Shown: piece by piece, positions 19,376 to 28,269 of the stretch | How positions within the stretch are numbered: position 1 is the first letter of the stretch | Layout: each line of letters begins with the position of its first letter | Source: Steroidobacteraceae bacterium | GTDB lineage: Bacteria; Pseudomonadota; Gammaproteobacteria; Steroidobacterales; Steroidobacteraceae | NCBI GenBank assembly: GCA_022865595.1 | Contig: JALHTE010000017.1 | Span: 1-47,409 of the forward strand | Direction: 5' to 3' | DNA: 47,409 nucleotides | The notes under the pieces: generated by a model | Told to the model about the DNA's origin: nothing | Database searches by the model: none | Seen by the model: only the letters and a program-made list of their open reading frames with translations | Program-made: the position numbers and the translations under genes

Positions 19376-20430
19376 CCAGGATCATCGTTCCGCTGGCGGT
19401 CGCCGGCCTGCTGCTCACGGCCTGCGGCCGCGAGTCCCCGTCGCAACCAGCGGCACCGCGTAGCGCTGCGCCGGTCCGCACCTCACCTGTCGAGAGCGTG
19501 CAGCTACAGGGTTCGGTGAGATCGGTCGGGGTCCTGGAGCCGCGCGACGAGATCCGGCTTTCCTTCAAGGTCGGGGGCGTGGTCGATACGGTAAGCGTCG
19601 ACGTCGGCGACCGTGTCCGGCGCGGGCAACTGCTCGCGACCATCAAGCGCGCGGAAGTCGATGCCGCGTTGAACCAGGCGAGCGAGGCGGCCGAGAAGGC
19701 CCGGCGCGACCTCGAGCGCGGGCGGCGGTTGAAGGCCGACGAGGTCGCGACCGAAGAGCAGGTGCAGGACCTGGCCACCGCTTACAGCGTGGCGCGATCG
19801 AACCTCGATGCCGCCCGGTTCAACGCGCGCTACGCCAGGATCGAGGCTCCGCAGGATGCGGTCGTGCTGCAGCGGCTTGCCGATCCCAGCGAGCTGGTGC
19901 AGTCCGGGCAGCCTGTGCTGCTGCTTGGCGGCACGTCGGGAGGCTGGCTGATTCGCACTGCGCTAGCGGATCGCGACGCAGTACGCGTCAACGCGGGCGA
20001 TGTCGCAATGATTTCGTTCGATGCGTTCCCAGGCCGTGAGTTCACCGGCCGGGTAACGCGTATCGGCTCCAGCGCGGACCCGCACACCGGTACATTTGAC
20101 GTCGAGATCGAGGTGATGCCGGACGGCGCGCGGTTTGCGCGCGGCCTGGTCGGAAGGGTGTCGCTTGCCGTCAGCGACGCGGCGCAGTCGAAGCCCCAGA
20201 CGGTGGTGCCGCTCACGGCGATCGTGGAAGCGAACGGCAAGCAGGCCATCGTGTACGTGCTCGATCCACAGCAGGGCGTCTCGCACCGCAGGGAGGTCAC
20301 GGTCGGCTCGATCACCGGGGACCGCGTGGTCATTGCCGCCGGGCTCGAGGCTGGGGAGCTTGTCATCAGTGACGGGGCGGCATGGCTCACCGATGGCAAA
20401 CCGGTCCGCGTAATCGGGCAGCCAGGCTGA
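19372..20430 (+). CDS. RND efflux periplasmic adaptor (MFP)
   Basis: Lipobox LLLTACG; lipoyl/hairpin pattern VVDTVSVDVGDRVRRGQLLATI; overlaps the TolC gene end by 4 nt. Confidence 0.94.
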   Translation: MTRIIVPLAVAGLLLTACGRESPSQPAAPRSAAPVRTSPVESVQLQGSVRSVGVLEPRDEIRLSFKVGGVVDTVSVDVGDRVRRGQLLATIKRAEVDAALNQASEAAEKARRDLERGRRLKADEVATEEQVQDLATAYSVARSNLDAARFNARYARIEAPQDAVVLQRLADPSELVQSGQPVLLLGGTSGGWLIRTALADRDAVRVNAGDVAMISFDAFPGREFTGRVTRIGSSADPHTGTFDVEIEVMPDGARFARGLVGRVSLAVSDAAQSKPQTVVPLTAIVEANGKQAIVYVLDPQQGVSHRREVTVGSITGDRVVIAAGLEAGELVISDGAAWLTDGKPVRVIGQPG

Positions 20431-20436
20431 CGCTGC

Positions 20437-23400
20437 ATGCGCATCTGGGCATTCTGCGTCCGGCGCTGGCAGTTCACGCTGGTGATGTTCGGGCTGCTGG
20501 CCGCCGTCGGCGTCAATTCGCTGCTGAGCATACCGCTCTCCGAGGACCCGGAATTCCACGTGCCAATCCCCACTGTCGTCGCCGTATACCCCGGCGCCGA
20601 TCCAGTGGACATGGAGAGGCTCGTGGTGCAGCCGATCGAGGATGCGATCAACGAGCTCGATGACATCAAGAAGATCGACAGTCGCTCGATGGACGGCGTC
20701 GGCGTCATCCAGCCTGAATTCAACTGGGACACCGACCCGGACGACAAATACGGCGAGGTCGTGCGGGAGGTAAACCGCATTCGCGCCGACCTGCCCGCCG
20801 GCCTTGCATCCCTGGAGGTTCGCAAGGCGGGTTCGGGCCTGGTGAACATCGTTCAGTTCGCGCTGGTGAGCGAGGACGCCAGCTACCGCGAACTGCACCG
20901 GCTCGCCAAGGACCTGAGCGATTCGATCGAGACCGTGCCCGGCGTACGCCGCAGCGAATTCTGGGCCGTTCCGGAACCCGAGGTACGCATCGCAATCGAC
21001 CTCGAGCGCATGGGCCGCTCGGGCGTCTCGCTCACGCAGGTGGAGCAGGCGGTGCGCGGCGGGAATGCCACGGTACCGGGAGGCGCGGTCGACGTCGGCC
21101 TGCGCAAGTACAACCTCAAGACCTCGGGCGGCTACGACTCCCTCGACGAGATTGCCGAGACCATCGTCGCCAGCCGTGGCGGCCGGGTCGTGAAGCTGCG
21201 CGATGTCGCCGAGGTCAGCTGGGAGGCCACCGAGGAGCGCTACGTTGGACGGTTCAATGGCCGGCGGGCCGTGTTCGTGACGGCGAATGCAAAGGATGCG
21301 GTCAACGTCTTCGAGGTGCGGGACGGGATCTACTCGAAGGTGCAGGCGTTCGAGCAGCAACTGCCGGACGGGGTCACCATCGAGCACGGCTTCGACCAGA
21401 GCCGAAACGTCCGGCACCGCCTGACCCGGCTCGGCATCGACTTCGCGATCGCGATAGCGCTCGTGTCGCTGACGCTGCTGCCGCTCGGCTTGCGCGCCGC
21501 CACGGTGGTGATGATTTCCATACCGCTGTCGCTGTCGATCGGCCTGTCGGTGCTCTACTTCACCGGGTTTTCGCTGAACCAGCTTTCGATCGCCGGGTTC
21601 GTGCTCGCACTGGGCCTGCTGGTGGACGACTCGATCGTGGTCGTGGAGAACATCGCACGCTTCCTGCGCGCCGGTCATACGCTATTCGAGGCTGCGATCG
21701 CTGCCACCGACCAGATCGCGCTCGCGGTGCTCGGCTGCACCGCGACGCTGCTCTTCGCATTTCTCCCACTGCTGTTCCTGCCCGAGGGCGCCGGCAAGTT
21801 CATACGGTCGTTGCCCGCCGCGGTCCTCTACACGGTGCTCGCGTCGCTGTTCGTCGCGCTGACGGTCATTCCGTTCCTCGCCAGCCGTATCCTGCGGCCC
21901 GAGGGCGAGGCCGGCGAGGGCAACCGCGCCTTGAAGGCCCTGATGTCGGTCATTCACCGCGTCTATTCCCCGGCACTCAGGGTGGCTCTCGCAAATCCGC
22001 GTCGCACGCTGCTCGCGGCACTGGCCTTCGTGGCCGCATCGCTCGCGCTGGTACCGCTGATCGGTGTGAGCCTGTTTCCGCCCGCCGACATCCCGCAGTT
22101 CCACATAACCATCGAGGCGTCCGACGGCGCGAGCCTTGAGGACACTGATCGCGCGCTCAGGTTCGTGGAGGACGAACTGGCCACCCGTCCCGAAATCAAG
22201 CACTGGTTCGCCAACCTCGGCCGCGGGAACCCGCGCGTCTACTACAACATTTTCCCCGAAGAAACCAACGCGAACGTCGCCGAGGTGTTCGTCGAATTGA
22301 ACGAGTTCGACCCGCGTCGCAGCCCCGTGCTCTACGAGGAGCTGCGTGGCAAGTTCGCGGATTACCCGAGTGCGCGAATCCTGGTGGAGTCCTACAGGAA
22401 CGGGCCGCCGATCAATGCGCCGATCGAGGTCGCCGTCTCAGGCCCGGATCTCGGCCAGTTGCGCGAGCTGGCAGAGAAAGCCGCGGCCCTGATCGAGTCC
22501 ACGCCGGGCGCGCGCGACGTGGAGAATCCGCTTAGACGCCGGCGGACCGACCTGGACCTGCGGATCGACACGCAGAAGGCCGCGTTGCTCGGAGTCGCGC
22601 CGGTGGAGGCGGATCGTACCGTCCGCGCCGCGGTCGCGGGACTGAGTGCCGGCAAGTTTCGCGAGTCCGACGGCGACGAGTTCGACATTACGCTCAGGCT
22701 GCCGATGAACGGTCGCCAGACGCTCGACGCCTTGAACCTGATCGAGGTGGCGTCCGTGTCCGGCCAGCCGGTCCCGCTGAGGCAGATATCGTCGCCGGAA
22801 TTCACGGCGGACGTAAGCGAGATCGAACGCCACGACCGTGAACGGCAGGTGGTACTGAGCGCATACCCGGCTGCGGGCTACAACACCAGCAAGGTGACGC
22901 GCGCCGTGTTCGAGCGGCTCGAAGAGCTCGAACTGCCGACGGGTTACGCGTTCCGGGCCGGGGGCGAGGCGGAGGCCCGGCAGGAGAGTTTCGGCGGAAT
23001 GGGTACGGCCGTGCTGGTCGCCGTGTTCGGGATACTAGCGGTGCTGATCCTGGAGTTCGGCAGCTTCCGCTCCATGCTGATCGTCGCCGGCGTGATACCG
23101 CTCGGCGTCGCCGGTGGGTTGCTGGCACTGCTGGCGACTGGCTACACGCTGTCGTTCACCGCGACGATCGGTCTCATCGCGCTGATCGGCATCGAGATCA
23201 AGAATTCCATCCTGCTGGTGGACTTCACCAACCAGTTGCGCGAGCAGGGCGTGCCGCTGGACGAGGCGATCGAGCGCGCCGGCGAGGTCCGGTTCCTGCC
23301 AATCCTGCTCACCTCCGCGACCGCGATCGGCGGACTGCTGCCGCTGGCCGTGCAGGGATCCGGACTCTATTCGCCGCTGGCGATCGTGATCATCGGCGGA

Positions 23401-23514
23401 CTGCTCTCGTCCACGCTGCTTGGTCGGCTGGCGACACCGGTGATGTACAAGTTGCTGCCGCCGGCGATCACGACGAAGTGGCCTGCGGGCGTGACGATCC
23501 AGGAAGGCGAGTAG
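20437..23514 (+). CDS. RND efflux permease (AcrB/HAE1-type)
   Basis: 1025 aa; YPGADPVDMERLVVQPIEDAINELDDIK; FVLALGLLVDDSIVVVENI; GLIALIGIEIKNSILLVDF. Confidence 0.96.
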   Translation: MRIWAFCVRRWQFTLVMFGLLAAVGVNSLLSIPLSEDPEFHVPIPTVVAVYPGADPVDMERLVVQPIEDAINELDDIKKIDSRSMDGVGVIQPEFNWDTDPDDKYGEVVREVNRIRADLPAGLASLEVRKAGSGLVNIVQFALVSEDASYRELHRLAKDLSDSIETVPGVRRSEFWAVPEPEVRIAIDLERMGRSGVSLTQVEQAVRGGNATVPGGAVDVGLRKYNLKTSGGYDSLDEIAETIVASRGGRVVKLRDVAEVSWEATEERYVGRFNGRRAVFVTANAKDAVNVFEVRDGIYSKVQAFEQQLPDGVTIEHGFDQSRNVRHRLTRLGIDFAIAIALVSLTLLPLGLRAATVVMISIPLSLSIGLSVLYFTGFSLNQLSIAGFVLALGLLVDDSIVVVENIARFLRAGHTLFEAAIAATDQIALAVLGCTATLLFAFLPLLFLPEGAGKFIRSLPAAVLYTVLASLFVALTVIPFLASRILRPEGEAGEGNRALKALMSVIHRVYSPALRVALANPRRTLLAALAFVAASLALVPLIGVSLFPPADIPQFHITIEASDGASLEDTDRALRFVEDELATRPEIKHWFANLGRGNPRVYYNIFPEETNANVAEVFVELNEFDPRRSPVLYEELRGKFADYPSARILVESYRNGPPINAPIEVAVSGPDLGQLRELAEKAAALIESTPGARDVENPLRRRRTDLDLRIDTQKAALLGVAPVEADRTVRAAVAGLSAGKFRESDGDEFDITLRLPMNGRQTLDALNLIEVASVSGQPVPLRQISSPEFTADVSEIERHDRERQVVLSAYPAAGYNTSKVTRAVFERLEELELPTGYAFRAGGEAEARQESFGGMGTAVLVAVFGILAVLILEFGSFRSMLIVAGVIPLGVAGGLLALLATGYTLSFTATIGLIALIGIEIKNSILLVDFTNQLREQGVPLDEAIERAGEVRFLPILLTSATAIGGLLPLAVQGSGLYSPLAIVIIGGLLSSTLLGRLATPVMYKLLPPAITTKWPAGVTIQEGE

Positions 23515-23575
23515 CCGCGCGCGGGCGAGTGGGCCTCGTTAGGCGGGTGCTGCGCTCGACCGCCTTGCCCGGCAG

Positions 23576-23941
23576 TTATTTGCTTTTTTCCTTCCTGCCG
23601 TCGAGCAGGTCTGCCGCGTCGAATCCGAGGCGCTCGATGGTGGCGACAACCCGTGGCCATTCGTGCTCCAGGAAACGCTGCCGCTCGCCCTTCAGCAGTT
23701 GAGTCCTCGCGCCTTCCGTCACGAACATTCCCCGCCCTCGTCGCTTCTCGACGAGTCGTTCGTCAACCAGTTGCTGGTAGCCCTTCAGGACCGTGAGCGG
23801 ATTGAGCGAGAACTCCGCGGCCACGCTCCTGACCGATGGCAGCGCGTCGCCGTCGGTGAGTGCCCCTTCGAGGATCATCGCCACGACCTTGTCGCGAAGC
23901 TGGCGGTAGATCGGTTGGCCGTCGTTCCAGTTTGAGTCCAT
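23576..23941 (-). CDS. GntR family regulator, YtrA subfamily (short C-terminus)
   Basis: PIYRQLRDKVVAMILEGALTDGDALPSVRSVAAEFSLNPLTVLKGYQQLVDERLVEKRRGRGMFV; 121 aa with minimal effector domain. Confidence 0.92.
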   Translation of the reverse strand: MDSNWNDGQPIYRQLRDKVVAMILEGALTDGDALPSVRSVAAEFSLNPLTVLKGYQQLVDERLVEKRRGRGMFVTEGARTQLLKGERQRFLEHEWPRVVATIERLGFDAADLLDGRKEKSK

Positions 23942-24005
23942 TCGGCGGGGGCTCGGTGCTGTCCTGAACTACTGTAGCAGAACACTGATCACCGGCCTCC
24001 GGTTG

Positions 24006-24161
24006 TCAGTTGCCCGCCTTGACCGCGGAATTCGCAGCCGCGTCGAGGACCGTTGGCGTGATGGCCTTCGTCACCAACGGCCCCGACGCGACCGTGAATC
24101 CTGCAACTGCCCAGACGATCCCTGCAAATATCGTCGCCAGAAGCCTGCTCCCTGCGCTCAT
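24006..24161 (-). CDS. 51-aa putative single-TM small protein
   Basis: My translation: MSAGSRLLATIFAGIVWAVAGFTVASGPLVTKAITPTVLDAAANSAVKAGN*. Same strand as and 64 nt upstream of the GntR gene, with a palindrome immediately upstream. Confidence 0.5.
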   Translation of the reverse strand: MSAGSRLLATIFAGIVWAVAGFTVASGPLVTKAITPTVLDAAANSAVKAGN

Positions 24162-24189
24162 TGTCGTATGTCTCGTGCACTAACTTGGT

Positions 24190-24217
24190 TTGGTGTTATA
24201 GTTAACTACAACACCAA
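24190..24217. promoter_or_regulatory. 28-bp near-perfect palindrome, candidate YtrA/GntR operator (GGTG-N16-CACC)
   Basis: TTGGTGTT-A-TAGTTAACTA-C-AACACCAA: palindromic apart from one A/C pair; contains GGTG-N16-CACC. An extended -10 on the + strand (TGTTATAGT) lies inside it. Confidence 0.65.
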
Positions 24218-24364
24218 TATCTTTGCAAGCCCGAATTACGTGACGGCAGACACGTATCAGGCTTCCAGCAACCACGCGCTAATATTCTGGTCCCGCCGGA
24301 CGCCGGACCCCGCAATGGGGCCCTCGCCCGCCCGCGGCCATCGGATAACCAGCGGAGAGACCCC

Positions 24365-25342
24365 ATGAAGACTCCAGTCAACGTCGCAATCACCGGTGCA
24401 GCGGGCCAGATCGGCTACGCCCTGGCGTTCCGTATTGCTTCCGGCCAGATGCTGGGACCGGACCAGCCCGTGAACCTGCACCTGCTCGAGATCACGCCGG
24501 CGCTGGGTGCGCTGCAGGGCGTGGTGATGGAACTGAACGACTGCGCATTTCCGACGTTGAACCGCATCGTCGCAACAGACGACGCGGCGGTCGCCTTCAA
24601 GGACTGCCAGTTTGCACTGCTGGTCGGCGCGCGCCCGCGTGGGCCCGGCATGGAGCGCAAGGACCTGCTGCTCGCGAACGCACAGATCTTCTCCGTGCAG
24701 GGAAAGGCCCTCGACGCAGTCGCCGACCGCAACGTGCGCGTGCTGGTCGTCGGAAACCCGGCCAACACCAACTCGTTGATTGCCCAGCGCAACGCGCCCA
24801 ACCTGAACCCGCGCAATTTCACTGCGATGGTGCGCCTCGATCACAACCGCGCCCTGTCGCAGCTCGCAGAGAAGACAGGCAAGCACACCACGGACCTTCG
24901 CAAGGTGATCATCTGGGGCAATCATTCCGCCACGCAGTACCCCGACCTGCACCACGCGACGGTCGCCGGCAAGCCCGCGCTCTCGCTGGTGGACGACGCC
25001 TGGTACAAGGAGACGTTCATCCCCACGGTGCAGCAGCGCGGTGCGGCGATCATCAAGGCGCGCGGCGCGTCTTCGGCCGCCTCCGCCGCGTCGGCAGCGA
25101 TTGATCACATGCACACCTGGGTGACCGGCACACCAGAGGGCGACTGGGTCAGCATGGGCGTGCCCTCAGACGGCAGCTACGGCATCCCCGCCGGGGTCAT
25201 CTACGGCTATCCGGTCACGTGTAAGAACGGCGACTACCAGGTTGTACAGGGCTTGGGCGTCAGCGACTTCAGCCGCGGCAAGATGGACGCGACCTACAAG
25301 GAGCTGCTCGAGGAGCGCGAGGGCGTCAAGGACCTGATCTGA
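24365..25342 (+). CDS. mdh: Malate dehydrogenase
   Basis: [60 protein letters not shown]. Confidence 0.96.
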   Translation: MKTPVNVAITGAAGQIGYALAFRIASGQMLGPDQPVNLHLLEITPALGALQGVVMELNDCAFPTLNRIVATDDAAVAFKDCQFALLVGARPRGPGMERKDLLLANAQIFSVQGKALDAVADRNVRVLVVGNPANTNSLIAQRNAPNLNPRNFTAMVRLDHNRALSQLAEKTGKHTTDLRKVIIWGNHSATQYPDLHHATVAGKPALSLVDDAWYKETFIPTVQQRGAAIIKARGASSAASAASAAIDHMHTWVTGTPEGDWVSMGVPSDGSYGIPAGVIYGYPVTCKNGDYQVVQGLGVSDFSRGKMDATYKELLEEREGVKDLI

Positions 25343-25354
25343 TCGACGCACCTG

Positions 25355-25380
25355 ACGGCGCGGTGGCAGGGCCGCGCCGT
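25355..25380 (+). terminator. Possible terminator hairpin after mdh
   Basis: ACGGCGCGG-TGGCAGGG-CCGCGCCGT, 9-bp perfect stem followed by TTTGAT; weak U-tract. Confidence 0.45.
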
Positions 25381-25391
25381 TTGATACGCTA

Positions 25392-26933
25392 GTGCCCGTG
25401 AGCGAAATCCTGCCTAGCGCCGGCGACGTCATCTATGAAGTGGACCTCGACGCCGATCCGGCCATAGAGGGCCCATTCGATACCTGGCTGCGCGATCACA
25501 TCGCGGACGTGCTGCAGTTCCCGGGATTCCTGTCGGCAGAGATCCTTGCAGCGTCCGTCGCGCCGGGCGATCGAATCCGGCGCACGGTCCAGTATCGTCT
25601 GCGCGACCGCGCGGTACTGGACGACTATCTCGAGAACCACGCACCGCAGCTGGAGGCGCAGGGAGCGGCGCTGCTTGGCGATCGCTTCGTGGCCACTCGC
25701 CGCGTGCTCGCGCACCGCGAGGAATTCATACGCGGTGCTGTCTCGACGGAGAACTGCCTGAACTGCGGCGAAGTGCTCACCGGACAACACTGCGCGCACT
25801 GCGGGCAGCGGGCGAAGGTCCGGGTGCTATCGCTGTGGGGGATGACGCGCGACCTGCTCGGCGACATGCTCGACTGGGACTCGCGCATCTGGCGAACGCT
25901 GCGACCGCTCGCATTCAGCCCCGGCAAGCTTACCCAGGACTACCTGCGCGGGCGCCGCGCGAGCTACACGCCCCCTTTCAGGATGTACGTACTGCTCAGC
26001 GTCGCATTCTTCGTGGTTGCGACGACGGGCAGCGACCCCGGCTCGGCCCTGCACTTCACGAGCGACGGCAAGGGCGGCGCCAACCTGCAGATCGCCGTTG
26101 GCGATGCAGCGTCAGGGTCGACGACCTCAGCCGCCCAGCAGACCTTAGCAACACCCGCGACGACTCCGGCAGCCAAGTCAGCTTCAACAAGTACGCAGGG
26201 GAGCGGGAGCGCCCAGGCATCCGACGCGGGCGTGCCGACCGCGACCGACACGCCGGCGCCGACGCTGGACGCGGAGACGACTAGTCTCATCGAAGCCTTC
26301 GTGAAGCGGATGCCCGAGAAGGACCAGGCGAAGGCCCGCTCGGACCTCACCAGGGAGATGGCCGGCGTGCCAGCCGAGGATCTCGGCAAGGCCAAGGACG
26401 TGCTGAAGGACCCCTGCGGCCAGGATAGCCTGAGATTAGAGGCGCCCTGGGGCAAGGAGTACGAACCCAGGCTGCGCCAGGCCTGCCAGAAGATCTGGAG
26501 CGACACGCCGAGCTTCGGCCGGGCGCTGTTCCAGAACATCCCGAAGATGATGTTCATCTTCCTGCCGCTGATCGCCGTGGTGATGTACCTGCTGTACATA
26601 GGCTCCGGGCGCTACTACGTCGAACACCTGCTGTTCGTGGTGCACTTCCATGCGTTCTTCTTCCTGGGCGGGCTGGTGTTCCTGCTCACCGAACGCCTGG
26701 GTTGGCTTGCTCCGGGAACGTCGTTCGCCACGGGCGCAGCCACCGTCGCCAAGTTCCTGATGGCCGCGTTCACTATCTACGTGCCGGTTTACCTCTTTAT
26801 CGCGATGCGGCGCGTGTACGGCCAGGGTCGCCTCGTCACGTTCCTCAAGTACTCTGCGCTTGGCATCGCGTACACGGTGTGCGTGGCAATCACGCTGGCG
26901 GGCCTGCTCATCTACACGGCGCTTACTCTTTAG
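25392..26933 (+). CDS. DUF4286-DUF3667 fusion membrane protein with zinc ribbon
   Basis: N-terminal DUF4286-like domain (VIYEVDLDADPAIEGPFDTWLRDHIADVLQFPGF); CLNCGEVLTGQHCAHCGQRAKV; DUF3667-like region and C-terminal TM helices. GTG start, at 25392 or 25398. Confidence 0.75.
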   Translation: MPVSEILPSAGDVIYEVDLDADPAIEGPFDTWLRDHIADVLQFPGFLSAEILAASVAPGDRIRRTVQYRLRDRAVLDDYLENHAPQLEAQGAALLGDRFVATRRVLAHREEFIRGAVSTENCLNCGEVLTGQHCAHCGQRAKVRVLSLWGMTRDLLGDMLDWDSRIWRTLRPLAFSPGKLTQDYLRGRRASYTPPFRMYVLLSVAFFVVATTGSDPGSALHFTSDGKGGANLQIAVGDAASGSTTSAAQQTLATPATTPAAKSASTSTQGSGSAQASDAGVPTATDTPAPTLDAETTSLIEAFVKRMPEKDQAKARSDLTREMAGVPAEDLGKAKDVLKDPCGQDSLRLEAPWGKEYEPRLRQACQKIWSDTPSFGRALFQNIPKMMFIFLPLIAVVMYLLYIGSGRYYVEHLLFVVHFHAFFFLGGLVFLLTERLGWLAPGTSFATGAATVAKFLMAAFTIYVPVYLFIAMRRVYGQGRLVTFLKYSALGIAYTVCVAITLAGLLIYTALTL

Positions 26934-26957
26934 AGCGGCAGCACCGCGCTCACACCC

Positions 26958-28148
26958 GTGCCCATGCCAACTCGCGACGGACGCTGGATCCTGCACGTGG
27001 ACATGGACGCGTTCTACGCGTCGGTCGAGCAGCGCGACGACCCGGCGCTGCGCGGCAAGCCGGTGATCGTCGGCGGGACCGGCGGGCGCGGAGTCGTGGC
27101 GGCCGCCAGCTACGAGGTGCGGAAATTCGGCGTGCACTCGGCGATGCCGGTGCGCGAGGCGCTGCGTCGCTGCCCCGCAGCGATCTGCGTCGCGCCGCGC
27201 ATCTCGCATTACGCTGCCGAGTCGAAGAAGATTTTCGCGGTCTTCCACGAATTCACACCGCTGGTCCAGGGCCTGTCGCTGGACGAAGCCTTCCTCGACA
27301 TCACCGGCAGCATCGCCGCGTTCGGGCCGGCCGAGGACATCGCACGGGAAATCAAGCGGCGGATCCACGAGCGCACCGGGCTCACAGCGTCGGTTGGCGT
27401 CGCCTCGAACAAGCTGGTCGCGAAAATTGCCTCTGACCTCAGGAAGCCCGATGGCCTGGTGGTCGTACCACCGGACGCAGTGCAGGCGCTGCTCGATCCG
27501 CTGCCTATTCGCCGGCTGTTCGGTCTCGGCGCAAAGACGGCCCCCAGGGTCGAGGCGCTCGGCATTCGTACGCTGGGCGAGCTGCGGCGGGCCAGCCCGG
27601 CCCAGCTCAGGCCGGTCTTCGGCCGCTACGCAGAACGAGTGATCGAACGTGCAGCAGGCATCGACGAGCGGCCAGTGACACCCGACGTCGATGAAAAACA
27701 GGTCAGCGCCGAGGAAACATTCGAAGCGGACATCTCGGATCACGCGAAGCTCGCCTCCGAAATCGTACGGCTGGCCGACCGGACCTGCGGTCGCTTGCGG
27801 GCAAATGGCCTGACCGCCGGCTGCGTCACGGTGAAGATACGCCGCGCGGACTTCACGACTTTCACCCGACAGAGGCATTTCGAACCCCCGACCCAGGAGA
27901 CCCGGGTCATCACCGCAATCGCCCTCGAGCTGCTGCGCGCGTGGCTGGCCGAACAGCCGCGGGCTCGACTCCGCCTGCTCGGTGTCGGCGCAAGTGGGCT
28001 CGCGCCCGCGGTGCAGATGGACCTCTTCACTGCGCCGGAGACGGGACGCAACCGGCAGCTCGATGCCGCCGTGGATCGAATTCGCGAGAAGTTCGGCAGG
28101 GTCGCGCTGAAACCCGCGAGTTCGCTCGAGCCAGACCCGAAGCCGTAG
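26958..28148 (+). CDS. dinB: DNA polymerase IV
   Basis: ILHVDMDAFYASVEQRDDPALRGKPVIVGG; SLDEAFLDITGS; ASVGVASNKLVAKIASDLRKPDGL. Confidence 0.96.
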   Translation: MPMPTRDGRWILHVDMDAFYASVEQRDDPALRGKPVIVGGTGGRGVVAAASYEVRKFGVHSAMPVREALRRCPAAICVAPRISHYAAESKKIFAVFHEFTPLVQGLSLDEAFLDITGSIAAFGPAEDIAREIKRRIHERTGLTASVGVASNKLVAKIASDLRKPDGLVVVPPDAVQALLDPLPIRRLFGLGAKTAPRVEALGIRTLGELRRASPAQLRPVFGRYAERVIERAAGIDERPVTPDVDEKQVSAEETFEADISDHAKLASEIVRLADRTCGRLRANGLTAGCVTVKIRRADFTTFTRQRHFEPPTQETRVITAIALELLRAWLAEQPRARLRLLGVGASGLAPAVQMDLFTAPETGRNRQLDAAVDRIREKFGRVALKPASSLEPDPKP

Positions 28149-28269
28149 CCCCTCGGCCGGACCGCCGGAGATGATTCTCGCCGTCGTGCGCGCAGGCGCT
28201 AGCCACACTCCGCCCGGGCAGGCATCATTGGCGACCCGACCCAAGGGCCATTGGCGAAGCTAACTCCGC

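Noticed and set aside
1631-28244. Very long antisense ORFs (for example 1631-3115 -, 14901-16253 -, 17750-19351 -, 19963-21678 -, 26436-28244 -)
   Set aside because: They lie opposite well-recognised genes (ubiB, kef, tolC, RND, dinB), have Arg/His/Gln-rich low-quality translations and no family motifs. They are typical mirror ORFs of high-GC DNA.
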